In this document: positions 54,519 through 62,127 of the stretch, one piece after another | Layout of the letters: every line of letters starts with the position of its first letter | Numbering within the stretch: the first letter of the stretch is position 1 | Source of the DNA: Chlorobium sp. N1 | GTDB taxonomy: Bacteria; Bacteroidota; Chlorobiia; Chlorobiales; Chlorobiaceae | DNA: 64,000 nt | NCBI RefSeq assembly: GCF_004332115.1 | Contig: NZ_SJPA01000006.1 | Coordinates: 47,146 to 111,145 of the forward strand | Direction: 5' to 3' | Made by a program: the position numbers and the translations under genes | The notes under the pieces: model-generated | The model's database searches: none | The model's input: the letters and a program-made list of their open reading frames with translations, nothing else | What the model was told of the DNA's origin: nothing

Positions 54519-54776
54519 ATGAATTGTAAAACAGCCCGCGTACTGATGAGCGCCGCAGTTGACGGAGAGCTCACGGGTAAGGAGGAAGAGGGGCTTCGCC
54601 TCCACCTCGCCGACTGCAGCGACTGCAGAAGGGAGTTCGAGGAGGCGAAAAAGACAAAAATGATCGTCAAGGAAAAGATCGTCCGGTTCAAGGCCCCCCA
54701 GTCCCTCATCGACTCCATCATGGACCTCTCCTTCACCATGGATAAGAAGGAAAAGAAAACGCTGATATCCGAATGA
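54519..54776 (+). CDS. zinc-finger anti-sigma factor (RsrA/ZAS-like)
   Basis: 85 residues with Cys3 and the motif HLADCSDC (H-x3-C-x2-C, about residues 28-35), the zinc-binding anti-sigma signature. Disulfide formation in that motif releases the sigma factor in RsrA-type pairs. It is soluble, without a membrane segment. It follows the ECF sigma gene and is short enough to be purely the inhibitory domain. Confidence 0.88.
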   Translation: MNCKTARVLMSAAVDGELTGKEEEGLRLHLADCSDCRREFEEAKKTKMIVKEKIVRFKAPQSLIDSIMDLSFTMDKKEKKTLISE

Positions 54777-54932
54777 TCCCCCCGAAGGGCGAGCGTGCAG
54801 GAAGCGAAATCCCTTTTTGGTTTGAATTGTATGAATTAATAGCTATATAAGCTAAGCAAACCCGCACAAGGGAAACCGCACCACTCTAGACAGTCAGCGC
54901 CCGGAGACGGGCCGCGCAACAACAGCCCTGAA

Positions 54933-55322
54933 ATGAGCAAAACGGTCAGCATATCAGAAGAAGAGGTAAAACGCTGGAACCTCAACATGCCGGATGAAAT
55001 GCTTGAAGCGGTATCGAACCGCTTCAAACTGCTCTCCGAGCCGATGAGGCTCAAGATCCTGCGGGTACTCTGTGAAAACGAACGCACGGTACAGGAAATC
55101 GTCAACGCCGTCCAGGCCAGCCAGGCCAACATCTCCAAGCACCTGGCCCTCATGCACGACAACGGCGTCGTCAACCGCCGCAAGGAAGGCCTCAAATGCT
55201 ACTACCGCATCGCAGACGACAGCATCATCTACGCCTGCTTCCTGATCTCGAAAAGTGTCGTTGAAAACCTCCAGGACCGCCTCAGCTGGGTGCAGAAGGT
55301 CAACAGCAACATGAACGGCTGA
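54933..55322 (+). CDS. ArsR-family transcriptional regulator
   Basis: 129 residues. The winged helix (about 30-105) includes [47 protein letters not shown]. There is no ELCV(C/G)D metal-binding motif; a single Cys in [15 protein letters not shown] may sense thiols or sulfur species. The adjacency to the hsp20 gene and the ECF pair is suggestive but not proof of a link. Its expression is separated from hsp20 by a strong hairpin at 55355. Confidence 0.9.
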   Translation: MSKTVSISEEEVKRWNLNMPDEMLEAVSNRFKLLSEPMRLKILRVLCENERTVQEIVNAVQASQANISKHLALMHDNGVVNRRKEGLKCYYRIADDSIIYACFLISKSVVENLQDRLSWVQKVNSNMNG

Positions 55323-55354
55323 GCTCCCTCCCTCCAGCTCCACAGCAGAACTTC

Positions 55355-55376
55355 CGGGCGGCCACGTGGCCGCCCG
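55355..55376. terminator. 22-bp perfect palindromic hairpin after the arsR-type gene
   Basis: Both halves are CGGGCGGCCAC and its complement, centred on the CACGTG core. No T run follows. It probably ends the regulator transcript or insulates the hsp20 control region. Confidence 0.6.
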
Positions 55377-55411
55377 ACTCGTTTCCGACTGACAGGAAAG
55401 TCGGACTTTTC

Positions 55412-55427
55412 TGTCAGAAACCTGACA
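55412..55427 (+). promoter_or_regulatory. perfect palindrome upstream of the hsp20 promoter (candidate activator site)
   Basis: TGTCAG-AAAC-CTGACA, centred about 52 bp before the -24 GG, a usual distance for a sigma-54 activator. A second, degenerate match (TGACAG-GAAA-GTCGGA) begins 22 bp upstream at 55390. The half-site differs from the TCGACC of the 16-20 kb locus, so a different activator is expected. Confidence 0.65.
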
Positions 55428-55469
55428 ACCTCTCCCGAAACATGACACATCACAGCCCGGAATCGGGTT

Positions 55470-55485
55470 TGGCACGCCATTTGCA
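55470..55485 (+). promoter_or_regulatory. sigma-54 promoter of hsp20
   Basis: TGGCACG-CCAT-TTGCA matches the sigma-54 consensus at every specified base. The predicted start site is about 72 bp before the hsp20 ATG. Confidence 0.88.
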
Positions 55486-55567
55486 GCTATTACTCCTGAT
55501 GAGTCAGGTACTCAGAATCAAGTGAAAGAAAAGATCACCAACAGCTGAACCAAACAGGAGAACAGAT

Positions 55568-55966
55568 ATGCTTGTACAGTTGGCAAAAGACCCCCTGAGG
55601 CTTTTCGACGATATATGGTCAGGAAGCCAGATGCCCGCAGCACCGGCATTCAAGGTCGATATTTCCGAGAGCGCCGAAGCCTTCCACCTCGACGCGGAAC
55701 TTCCCGGGATCGAGAAGGAGAAGATTGCGCTCAACATCGAGGACGACGTACTCACCATCAAAGCGGAAAGAAAGAAGGAGAGCGTGGAGAACGACAAGAA
55801 CTACCATAGGGTCGAGCGCTCCTACGGAAGCTTCTCGAGAAGCTTCAACCTCGGCGAGATCATCGACCAGGAGAACATCGGGGCAGACTTCCAGAACGGC
55901 GTGCTGCACGTGACGCTGCCGAAAGCGCAACCGGTGCGCCGCACCAAGGAGATCACGATCTCCTGA
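55568..55966 (+). CDS. small heat-shock protein, Hsp20/alpha-crystallin family
   Basis: 132 residues: the alpha-crystallin domain (about 25-118) with the AxxxNGVLxVxxPK signature seen as [18 protein letters not shown], and [28 protein letters not shown]. It is an ATP-independent holdase that keeps unfolding proteins soluble. It precedes dnaK by 82 bp with an intervening hairpin/T tract. The sigma-54 promoter is unusual for this class. Confidence 0.94.
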   Translation: MLVQLAKDPLRLFDDIWSGSQMPAAPAFKVDISESAEAFHLDAELPGIEKEKIALNIEDDVLTIKAERKKESVENDKNYHRVERSYGSFSRSFNLGEIIDQENIGADFQNGVLHVTLPKAQPVRRTKEITIS

Positions 55967-55985
55967 GGAAAGGAAAACCGCTGAA

Positions 55986-56019
55986 GGGCCCCCGCGGCAG
56001 TAAAGGGGGCCCATGTTTT
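55986..56019 (+). terminator. partial terminator between hsp20 and dnaK
   Basis: GGGCCCCC/GGGGGCCC stem followed by ATGTTTTA. It would reduce but may not abolish read-through into dnaK. Confidence 0.6.
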
Positions 56020-56048
56020 AACATCATAACAGAAAGGACAGACGAATC

Positions 56049-57962
56049 ATGGGAAAAATCATCGGCATCGACCTCGGCACCACGAACTCCTGCGTCGCAG
56101 TCATGCAGGGTACGCAGCCGACCGTCATAGAGAACTCCGAGGGCAACCGCACCACGCCTTCGATGGTGGCCTTCACCAAGAACGGAGACCGCCTTGTGGG
56201 CCAGGCTGCCAAACGCCAGGCCATCACCAACCCCACGAACACCATCTTCTCGATCAAGCGTTTCGTCGGACGCAAGTTCGACGAGGTGCCCAATGAGAAG
56301 AAAATCGCACCGTACGAGGTCGTCAACGAGGGCGGCGAGGCCCGCGTGAAGATCAACGACAAGACCTACTCCCCTCAGGAGATTTCGGCGATGATCCTGC
56401 AGAAAATGAAGCAGACGGCCGAAGACTTCCTCGGCGAAAAGGTCACCGAGGCCGTCATCACCGTTCCGGCCTACTTCAACGACGCGCAGCGCCAGGCGAC
56501 CAAGGACGCCGGCCGCATCGCAGGGCTTGAGGTCAAGCGCATCATCAACGAGCCGACGGCCGCCGCACTGGCTTACGGCCTCGACAAGAAGCAGTCCAAC
56601 GAGAAGGTCGCGGTCTTCGATCTCGGCGGCGGCACCTTCGACATCTCGATCCTCGAACTCGGCGACGGCGTCTTCGAGGTGAAGTCCACCGACGGCGACA
56701 CCCATCTCGGCGGAGACGACTTCGACCAGAAGATCATCGACTTCCTGGCCGACGAGTTCAAGAAACAGGAGGGCGTCGACCTTCGCAACGACCCGATCGC
56801 GCTGCAGCGCCTGAAAGAGGCTGGAGAGAAGGCCAAGATCGAGCTCTCCTCGAGGACCGACACGGAGATCAACCTCCCCTTCATCACGGCGACCCCCGAG
56901 GGGCCGAAGCACCTGGTCATCAACCTCACCCGCGCCAAGTTCGAAGGCATGTGTTCCGATCTTTTCGACAAGATCCTCGAGCCCTGCCGCCGCGCGGTGA
57001 AGAACTCGAAGGTGGATTTCAAGGAGATCGACGAGATCGTCCTTGTGGGCGGTTCGACGCGTATTCCGAAGGTACAGTCCCTCGTCAAGGAGTTCTTCGG
57101 CAAGGAGCCCAACAGGAGCGTGAACCCCGATGAGGTCGTCGCAATCGGCGCAGCCATCCAGGGCGGCGTGCTGAAGGGCGACGTCACCGACGTGCTGCTG
57201 CTCGACGTTACCCCGCTTTCACTCGGCATCGAGACCATGGGCGGCGTGATGACGAGGCTCATCGACGCAAACACCACCATCCCGACCCGCAAGCAGGAGG
57301 TCTTCTCCACGGCCGGCGACAACCAGACCTCCGTCGAAGTCCACGTGCTGCAGGGCGAGCGCCCGATGGCCACCGACAACAAGACGCTCGGACGCTTCCA
57401 CCTCGGCGACATCCCGCCGGCGCCGCGCGGCATGCCCCAGATCGAGGTCACCTTCGACATCGACTCGAACGGCATCCTGAACGTCTCGGCAAAGGACAAG
57501 GCTACCGGCAAGGAGCAGAGCATCAAGATCGAATCCTCCAGCAAGCTTTCCGACGCCGAGGTCGAGAAGATGAAGGAGGACGCCAAGCTCCATGCCGAAG
57601 AGGACCAGAAGCGCAAGGAGGAGATCGAGGTCAAGAACTCCGCCGACGCACTCATCTTCAGCACCGAAAAGCAGCTCTCCGAGCTCGGCGAGAAGATCCC
57701 GGCCGACAAGAAGCCCCAGGTCGAAGGCGCGCTTGAGAAGCTGAAGGACGCCCACAAGAACGGCACCATCGAGTCGATCAAAAGCGCGATGGAAGAGCTC
57801 TCGAAGGTATGGGCCGAGGTCGCCTCGAACCTCTACCAGGGCGAGGAACCGGGTGCCGGCGCTCCTGAGGGCGGGGCCCCGTCCGACGGCGGCTCGAAGA
57901 AAGGCCAGGACGGCGCTGTCGAGAACGCCGAATACGAGGTGATCGACGGCGACGAAAAATAA
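56049..57962 (+). CDS. dnaK: molecular chaperone DnaK (Hsp70)
   Basis: 637 residues with the three Hsp70 signatures: [14 protein letters not shown] (N-terminus), the phosphate-2 motif [14 protein letters not shown] and [15 protein letters not shown]. The substrate-binding domain and lid follow, ending in a Gly-rich tail with [10 protein letters not shown]. It folds and disaggregates proteins with DnaJ and GrpE, whose genes are not adjacent. It may be transcribed partly from the hsp20 promoter. Confidence 0.98.
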   Translation: MGKIIGIDLGTTNSCVAVMQGTQPTVIENSEGNRTTPSMVAFTKNGDRLVGQAAKRQAITNPTNTIFSIKRFVGRKFDEVPNEKKIAPYEVVNEGGEARVKINDKTYSPQEISAMILQKMKQTAEDFLGEKVTEAVITVPAYFNDAQRQATKDAGRIAGLEVKRIINEPTAAALAYGLDKKQSNEKVAVFDLGGGTFDISILELGDGVFEVKSTDGDTHLGGDDFDQKIIDFLADEFKKQEGVDLRNDPIALQRLKEAGEKAKIELSSRTDTEINLPFITATPEGPKHLVINLTRAKFEGMCSDLFDKILEPCRRAVKNSKVDFKEIDEIVLVGGSTRIPKVQSLVKEFFGKEPNRSVNPDEVVAIGAAIQGGVLKGDVTDVLLLDVTPLSLGIETMGGVMTRLIDANTTIPTRKQEVFSTAGDNQTSVEVHVLQGERPMATDNKTLGRFHLGDIPPAPRGMPQIEVTFDIDSNGILNVSAKDKATGKEQSIKIESSSKLSDAEVEKMKEDAKLHAEEDQKRKEEIEVKNSADALIFSTEKQLSELGEKIPADKKPQVEGALEKLKDAHKNGTIESIKSAMEELSKVWAEVASNLYQGEEPGAGAPEGGAPSDGGSKKGQDGAVENAEYEVIDGDEK

Positions 57963-57989
57963 CGAAGCCGCCGGCATCGCAGTACCTTC

Positions 57990-58022
57990 AAAGGGATTCC
58001 GTTACGGGAATCCCTTTGTTAT
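57990..58022 (+). terminator. terminator of dnaK
   Basis: AAAGGGATTCC-GTTACG-GGAATCCCTTT followed by GTTATTT. Confidence 0.85.
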
Positions 58023-58109
58023 TTATTCCTGTTTTAGTAATTTAGAAGCTATTGAAGGCATGATGCCGGAACAGAAGGCGTCAACTTTGCTAATCAAACC
58101 GCACCAGCG

Positions 58110-58544
58110 ATGCAATCTCAGCTCAGCCGACCCTTCACCGCACCCAACCAGGTTCGTGCAAGCGTTTCGGGCCCCTGGTCCGGCAACGCCGTCCACAAAG
58201 TGGAGAAGTACTTCATCACCTCCGCCAAGCGCGACCGCAACGGAGCCCTTCAACTCTCCATCAGCCCCGCGGCAGGACGCAGGAAACTGCTCCCGACCAA
58301 GCTGATGGTCGACAAGGTCATGAACGGAGAGATCGACCTCTACGTCATGAGCACCCTTCCCGACATCGGCATCAACCTCAGCCAGAAAATCCTCGACAAC
58401 GAGAACCGCTACGTCATCGACTTCGACAACCGCGGCGTCAAGTGGACCATGCGCGACATCCCCGTCTTCTACGACAGCATCAAGCGCCAGCTTGCCGTCG
58501 AGATCGACCGCCAGACCTATTCGCTCGACGAGTTCTTCAAGTAA
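58110..58544 (+). CDS. conserved-looking hypothetical soluble protein
   Basis: 144 residues; an alpha/beta protein with many polar and basic positions in its first half ([23 protein letters not shown]) and an acidic second half. No signal peptide, membrane span or known motif. It is expressed as a single gene between two hairpins, with normal codon usage. I do not recognise its family. Confidence 0.7.
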   Translation: MQSQLSRPFTAPNQVRASVSGPWSGNAVHKVEKYFITSAKRDRNGALQLSISPAAGRRKLLPTKLMVDKVMNGEIDLYVMSTLPDIGINLSQKILDNENRYVIDFDNRGVKWTMRDIPVFYDSIKRQLAVEIDRQTYSLDEFFK

Positions 58545-58575
58545 GGACTCCAGAGAGCCGGGACCAGTAAAGCGA

Positions 58576-58601
58576 GAAAGCCATCCATCAGGGTGGCTTT
58601 C
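58576..58601 (+). terminator. hairpin after the 58.1-kb gene
   Basis: GAAAGCCA/TGGCTTTC inverted repeat with a ten-base loop; no T run, so weak or factor-dependent. Confidence 0.5.
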
Positions 58602-58716
58602 CTGCTGTTCGGCCCGCCTCCTTCCTCTCTTCGCCATTGACGAACGGCCGGTTGGCTGCGTATCTTTCCACCGTAAGAAAAACGAAGCCTCCATTCAACC
58701 CCAGCCCATTACGACC

Positions 58717-58905
58717 ATGGCACTCACCATCACCAACGAATGCACCTACTGCGGCGCCTGCGAACCGGAATGCCCGGTCAACGCCATCAGCGCCGGCGAC
58801 GACGTCTACCAGATCGATCCGGCGGCCTGCACCCAGTGCGAAGGGTATGCCGAGAACCCGGCATGCGTTTCGGTCTGTCCGGCCGAATGCATCGTAAGCG
58901 CATGA
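58717..58905 (+). CDS. 2[4Fe-4S] ferredoxin
   Basis: 62 residues with two cluster motifs, CTYCGACEPECPV (C-x2-C-x2-C-x3-C) and CTQCEGYAENPACVSVCP, the second with the expanded loop typical of Chlorobium ferredoxins. These small ferredoxins accept electrons from the type I reaction centre and feed pyruvate and 2-oxoglutarate synthases in the reverse TCA cycle. It converges on the DtxR-type gene. Confidence 0.95.
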   Translation: MALTITNECTYCGACEPECPVNAISAGDDVYQIDPAACTQCEGYAENPACVSVCPAECIVSA

Positions 58906-58954
58906 AGCCGAGGGCAACGGCCGCCGGTCCCGAACAGGGGACGGCGGCAGCCCC

Positions 58955-59641
58955 CTACCCTTCCGCCGTCTTTTTCCCCACCCCTTTACCGAGATCCTGC
59001 ACCCCGACTATTTCGGCAACCTCGTACGAGAGCGCCTCAACAGTACCTCCCACCTCGACCGTCACCGGCCCCCTGAAGGGAGCCTTTTTCAACACCCTGC
59101 AGGGGGCGCCCGGTATGAACCCGACGCCGAAGGCGTATTTGAGCAGATCGGGATCCGAGGTGCCGAGCTCCGCCACCATGACCTCCTCCCCCTCTCCGGT
59201 TTCGGCAAGTGAGGCCAGGTCGGAATCGGCGACGGAGCCGTCCCGCGTCGGAACAGGGTGGCCGTGCGGATCGCGCTCAGGGTAACCGAGCAACCGGTTC
59301 AGCTCGTCGGCCAGGCGGTCCGAAATGACATGCTCGAGGCGGCAGGCCTCTTCATGGAGCTCCTCTATGGCGTAACCGGCCTCTTCATACAGGAAGGTCT
59401 CGAGCAGCCGCCTCTTCCTGAGCGTCCCGAGGGCCCGGAGCCGTCCTTTCCCGGTCAGGGAGACCTGCTCCCGCCACTCGTGGCGGAGAAAGCCCTCGTC
59501 GGCGAGCCGCCTGACCTTTTCGGAAACGGTCGAGAGGCTGAAACCCATATGCCGGGCGATGGCTCCGATCGAGGTCTGGGAGGTTTTTTCCGTCAGGCGG
59601 TACACCGCCTGGAGATACATTTCGCTGGATTCTGTCAGCAT
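58955..59641 (-). CDS. DtxR/MntR-family metal-dependent regulator
   Basis: 228 residues: an N-terminal winged helix (about 5-65; TSQTSIGAIARHMGFSLSTVSEKVRRLADEGFL), a dimerisation/metal domain with CRLEHVISDRLADELNRLLGYPERDPHGHP (the His/Asp/Cys ligand set) and a C-terminal SH3-like FeoA domain (about 155-225). Iron or manganese binding would drive repression. Next to the ferritin-flavodoxin-feo cluster, it is the likely iron regulator. A terminator separates it from that cluster, so it is transcribed on its own. Confidence 0.92.
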   Translation of the reverse strand: MLTESSEMYLQAVYRLTEKTSQTSIGAIARHMGFSLSTVSEKVRRLADEGFLRHEWREQVSLTGKGRLRALGTLRKRRLLETFLYEEAGYAIEELHEEACRLEHVISDRLADELNRLLGYPERDPHGHPVPTRDGSVADSDLASLAETGEGEEVMVAELGTSDPDLLKYAFGVGFIPGAPCRVLKKAPFRGPVTVEVGGTVEALSYEVAEIVGVQDLGKGVGKKTAEG

Positions 59642-59664
59642 ATGGATTCGGTGTTATGCGTATT

Positions 59665-59704
59665 CAAAAAAAACACCCCCGGCACAAAGGAGGGAAGCCG
59701 GGGG
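59665..59704 (-). terminator. terminator of the iron-cluster transcript
   Basis: On the minus strand CCCCCGGC pairs with GCCGGGGG across a 13-base loop and is followed by TGT8, directly upstream of the DtxR gene. Confidence 0.87.
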
Positions 59705-59770
59705 AAAGGCCCCAGGCGCCGTGGCAACGGAAACGGAGAAACTCCCCGCCGGACGCATGAAGCAAATCAT

Positions 59771-60124
59771 TCAGGCGCAGCGGTGGATGGCGACAGGGCC
59801 GGACTCCGCCCCCACCTTCTTCAGATAGCGCCCGCACTGGTTGCGGATGCCGTAGCCGAGCATGGAACCCAGGACAAAATCCTCCTCGGGGGTCATCTCC
59901 ACGAGCTTCTTGCCGCGAGTGATCTCGCGCACCACGGCCACGCACTCGGGCGCCCCGAAATAGATATTGACCTTGTCGGGGAGGCAGGGCTGAAGATGGA
60001 ACTCGATGCCGAAACGGCGGAGCTTCCCGGTGGCCTCCCCGATACACGCAGCCGGCAGGGTGTGCATCACGAGGCTGCGGAGCCCCTTGCGGTACTCGTA
60101 GATGTGGTGGATGAGGACTTTCAT
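59771..60124 (-). CDS. DUF2023 family protein
   Basis: 117 residues with the family-like core HHIYEYRKGLRSLVMHTL near the N-terminus, a central IYFGAPECVAVVREITRGK and LTPEEDFVLGSMLGYGIRNQCGRYLKK at the C-terminus (Cys among conserved-looking positions). The function of this family is unknown; here it is the last gene after flavodoxin and ferritin. That argues for a role linked to iron limitation or redox, by context only. Confidence 0.82.
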   Translation of the reverse strand: MKVLIHHIYEYRKGLRSLVMHTLPAACIGEATGKLRRFGIEFHLQPCLPDKVNIYFGAPECVAVVREITRGKKLVEMTPEEDFVLGSMLGYGIRNQCGRYLKKVGAESGPVAIHRCA

Positions 60125-60194
60125 GACATTCTCCTTTGTCTTGTGCAGGGCCGCGGGGGCCCCAGGGACCCTCCGCAGCGTTGCGGGTTATGGT

Positions 60195-60815
60195 TCAGCG
60201 ACGGGTATGATGGTCGCAATGGTGCGGCCCGTCATGGGCGTCATGCGCCTCGTGGCGCCCCGGAACCGGACCCATCTGCAGGAACATCGGCTGCTGCCGG
60301 TGGTGCTCGTGACGGAGCACCGACTTGCGGACCTCCTCGTCGAAACGGAAGAGCGCGCGGCCGTCGACGGTGTTGATGATGCGCGCCTTGTGCAGCAGGG
60401 TGCCGAAGACGTGCTCCTCCTCATGCTGCTCGGCCACGTACCACTGCAGGAACTGGAACGTTGAATAATCCTTCTCCGCGAGGGCCGTGTCGACCACGTC
60501 GTTGATGCTTTCGGTGATCTTGAGCTCATGGGCGTATGCGGCCTCGAGCAGTTCGATATGCGTTGCCCACGTCGGGGCCGCGATCTCGACATTGCCGACG
60601 AGGGCGAGCGCGCCGGTCTCGTTGATGTAGTCGAAGAGCTTCATCATGTGCTGGCGTTCTTCATCGGCATGCCGCCGGAAGAAGGCCGCGGCGCTCTCGA
60701 GCTCCTGCGAGATCAGCCACGAGCTCATCTGGAGGTAGAGGTGGGCCGAAACGGCCTCGAGGTTGACCTGCCGGTTCAGTTTTTCGAGAATGGTGTCCTT
60801 GAGCATTGCGTTCAT
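60195..60815 (-). CDS. ferritin (FtnA type) with His-rich C-terminal tail
   Basis: 206 residues. Ferroxidase-site residues lie in LNRQVNLEAVSAHLYLQMSSWL, RRHADEERQHMMKLFDY and FLQWYVAEQHEEEHVFGTLLHK, the typical E..E..H/E pattern. A ~30-residue C-terminal extension is His-rich (HEAHDAHDGPHHCDHH), which standard bacterial ferritins (~165-170 residues) lack. It stores iron as a 24-mer. It follows flavodoxin by 36 bp in the same transcript. Confidence 0.92.
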   Translation of the reverse strand: MNAMLKDTILEKLNRQVNLEAVSAHLYLQMSSWLISQELESAAAFFRRHADEERQHMMKLFDYINETGALALVGNVEIAAPTWATHIELLEAAYAHELKITESINDVVDTALAEKDYSTFQFLQWYVAEQHEEEHVFGTLLHKARIINTVDGRALFRFDEEVRKSVLRHEHHRQQPMFLQMGPVPGRHEAHDAHDGPHHCDHHTRR

Positions 60816-60851
60816 GGTTTATTGTTGAAGAAAACCGCCTCGCGGCGCGAA

Positions 60852-61355
60852 CTATACAAGGGACTGGAGCTGCCCGACCCACTGCTGGACCCGGTCGGCC
60901 GTCAGCTCGTCCTGGTTGTCGGCGTCAAGGGCAAGGCCGACGAACCGCCCGTCGCGCACGGCCTGCGACCCGGCGTACTCGTATCCCTCCACCGGCCAGG
61001 CGCCGACGACCCGCGCGCCCCGCTCGACAAGCCGGTCGTAGATCGCCCCCATGCCGTCGAGATACCAGTCGCCGTAGGAGAACTGGTCCCCGAGCCCGAA
61101 AAGGGCGACCGTCCTGGAGGAGAAATCGATCCTCTCGAACCCCGGAAGGAACGCCCGCCAGTCGTCCTGCAGCTCCCCTGCCCCCCAGGTCGAGGTGCCG
61201 AGGATGAGCGTGTCGTAGCCGGCAAAATCTTCCGGCGAAGCGGAAGCGATGTCGCGCACGTCGGCCGCCCCGACGCCCAACGCCGCGGCGATGAGGTTGG
61301 CGGCGGCCTCGGTGTTGCCGGTCTGCGTCCCGAAGAAAATCCCTGTTCTTTTCAT
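60852..61355 (-). CDS. flavodoxin
   Basis: 167 residues with the FMN phosphate-binding loop GIFFGTQTGNTEAAA at the N-terminus, the GTSTWGAGELQDDW loop and ALFGLGDQFSYGDWYLD. A long-chain type replacing ferredoxin when iron is short. In the same operon as ferritin and a FeoC-like gene. Confidence 0.95.
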   Translation of the reverse strand: MKRTGIFFGTQTGNTEAAANLIAAALGVGAADVRDIASASPEDFAGYDTLILGTSTWGAGELQDDWRAFLPGFERIDFSSRTVALFGLGDQFSYGDWYLDGMGAIYDRLVERGARVVGAWPVEGYEYAGSQAVRDGRFVGLALDADNQDELTADRVQQWVGQLQSLV

Positions 61356-61409
61356 GGTTTCTCGTTGTTCAATGGTTGTCTGAAAAAAAACGCTCCGTAC
61401 AGGCGGGAC

Positions 61410-61763
61410 TCAGCCCTCCATGCCGCTTCCGGGCATCGCGAGCCTGGCGGCGAGCTCGGCAATCCCGATCTCGTCCGAAACAGCCTCCCCGATGACCCTG
61501 CTGAAGAGCGCAAACTCCTTCCAGGGCACGCTGAGCGTCACGATCCCCAGCATGATGACGAAGGGAAGCCGATAGCCGTCCCTGTTGAGCTCGGGCCCCT
61601 TGCGCTCCCTCAGGAGGCACTCCTCCATGATGCGCATGAGCGCGTTGCGGCCGACCTTCACCACCGCATGGCGGTAGTGGATATGATGAGCCCCGCAGGA
61701 ACACCGGCTGACGAAACAGCGCACGCCGGAATCCGGGTCCCCCGACTGACAGGATTGGTTCAT
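61410..61763 (-). CDS. Cys/His-rich hypothetical protein of the iron cluster
   Basis: 117 residues. The N-terminal ~35 residues are Cys/His-rich: four Cys (CQSG..., CFVSRCSCGAHHIHYRH) and a run of His, a likely metal site. The remainder is helical (PELNRDGYRLPFVIMLGIVTLS). No characterised family is recognised. First gene after the divergent-looking operator at 61773, upstream of flavodoxin. Confidence 0.72.
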   Translation of the reverse strand: MNQSCQSGDPDSGVRCFVSRCSCGAHHIHYRHAVVKVGRNALMRIMEECLLRERKGPELNRDGYRLPFVIMLGIVTLSVPWKEFALFSRVIGEAVSDEIGIAELAARLAMPGSGMEG

Positions 61764-61772
61764 GGGCCCTCT

Positions 61773-61793
61773 TATTTAGATTTTATATAAATA
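61773..61793 (-). promoter_or_regulatory. candidate operator at the start of the flavodoxin-ferritin unit
   Basis: TATTTA and TAAATA inverted arms separated by nine AT-rich bases, centred 20 bp before the Cys/His-rich gene. It overlaps TATATAAAAT, a plausible -10. It may be bound by an iron regulator; there is no match I can name to a known box. Confidence 0.4.
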
Positions 61794-61820
61794 GTGGGGC
61801 GGGCAAAAAAAAGCCTGCCC

Positions 61821-62051
61821 TCACGCCTCTCCACCCGACCACAGGTAGCGCGCAGCGCCATGGGAGGAACATCCTCCGCAGCAGGACGGGCCGCACGGCT
61901 TCGGAGGTACAAGGGCGACGCGCCCTTTCCGGATCCAGTGCTCGAGCATCGACTCGACGAGCGAAGGGTCGGCATCGAAATGCCGGGAAAGCTCCGGCAG
62001 CGTTGCGCCGCCGTTCTCTGCGAGGTACTGCCTGATGGCCGAAAGAGTCAT
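61821..62051 (-). CDS. feoC: FeoC-like small regulator
   Basis: 76 residues: a winged-helix fold (LSAIRQYLAENGGATLPELSRHFDADPSLVESMLEHWIRKGRV) followed by a Cys-rich tail CGPSCCGGCSS, as in FeoC proteins that bind an Fe-S cluster or protect FeoB from proteolysis. It lies 76 bp after feoB, separated by a hairpin. Confidence 0.82.
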   Translation of the reverse strand: MTLSAIRQYLAENGGATLPELSRHFDADPSLVESMLEHWIRKGRVALVPPKPCGPSCCGGCSSHGAARYLWSGGEA

Positions 62052-62081
62052 AAGCGGTCGAGGTTTTGTTGATACAATAAC

Positions 62082-62110
62082 GGGAAGGGGCCACACACGA
62101 GCCCCTTCCC
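62082..62110 (-). terminator. hairpin between feoB and the FeoC-like gene
   Basis: GGGAAGGGGC/GCCCCTTCCC 10-bp stem with a nine-base loop; followed on the minus strand by GTTATTGT rather than a full T run. Confidence 0.55.
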
Positions 62111-62127
62111 GGAAGCGGAAGAGGGTC

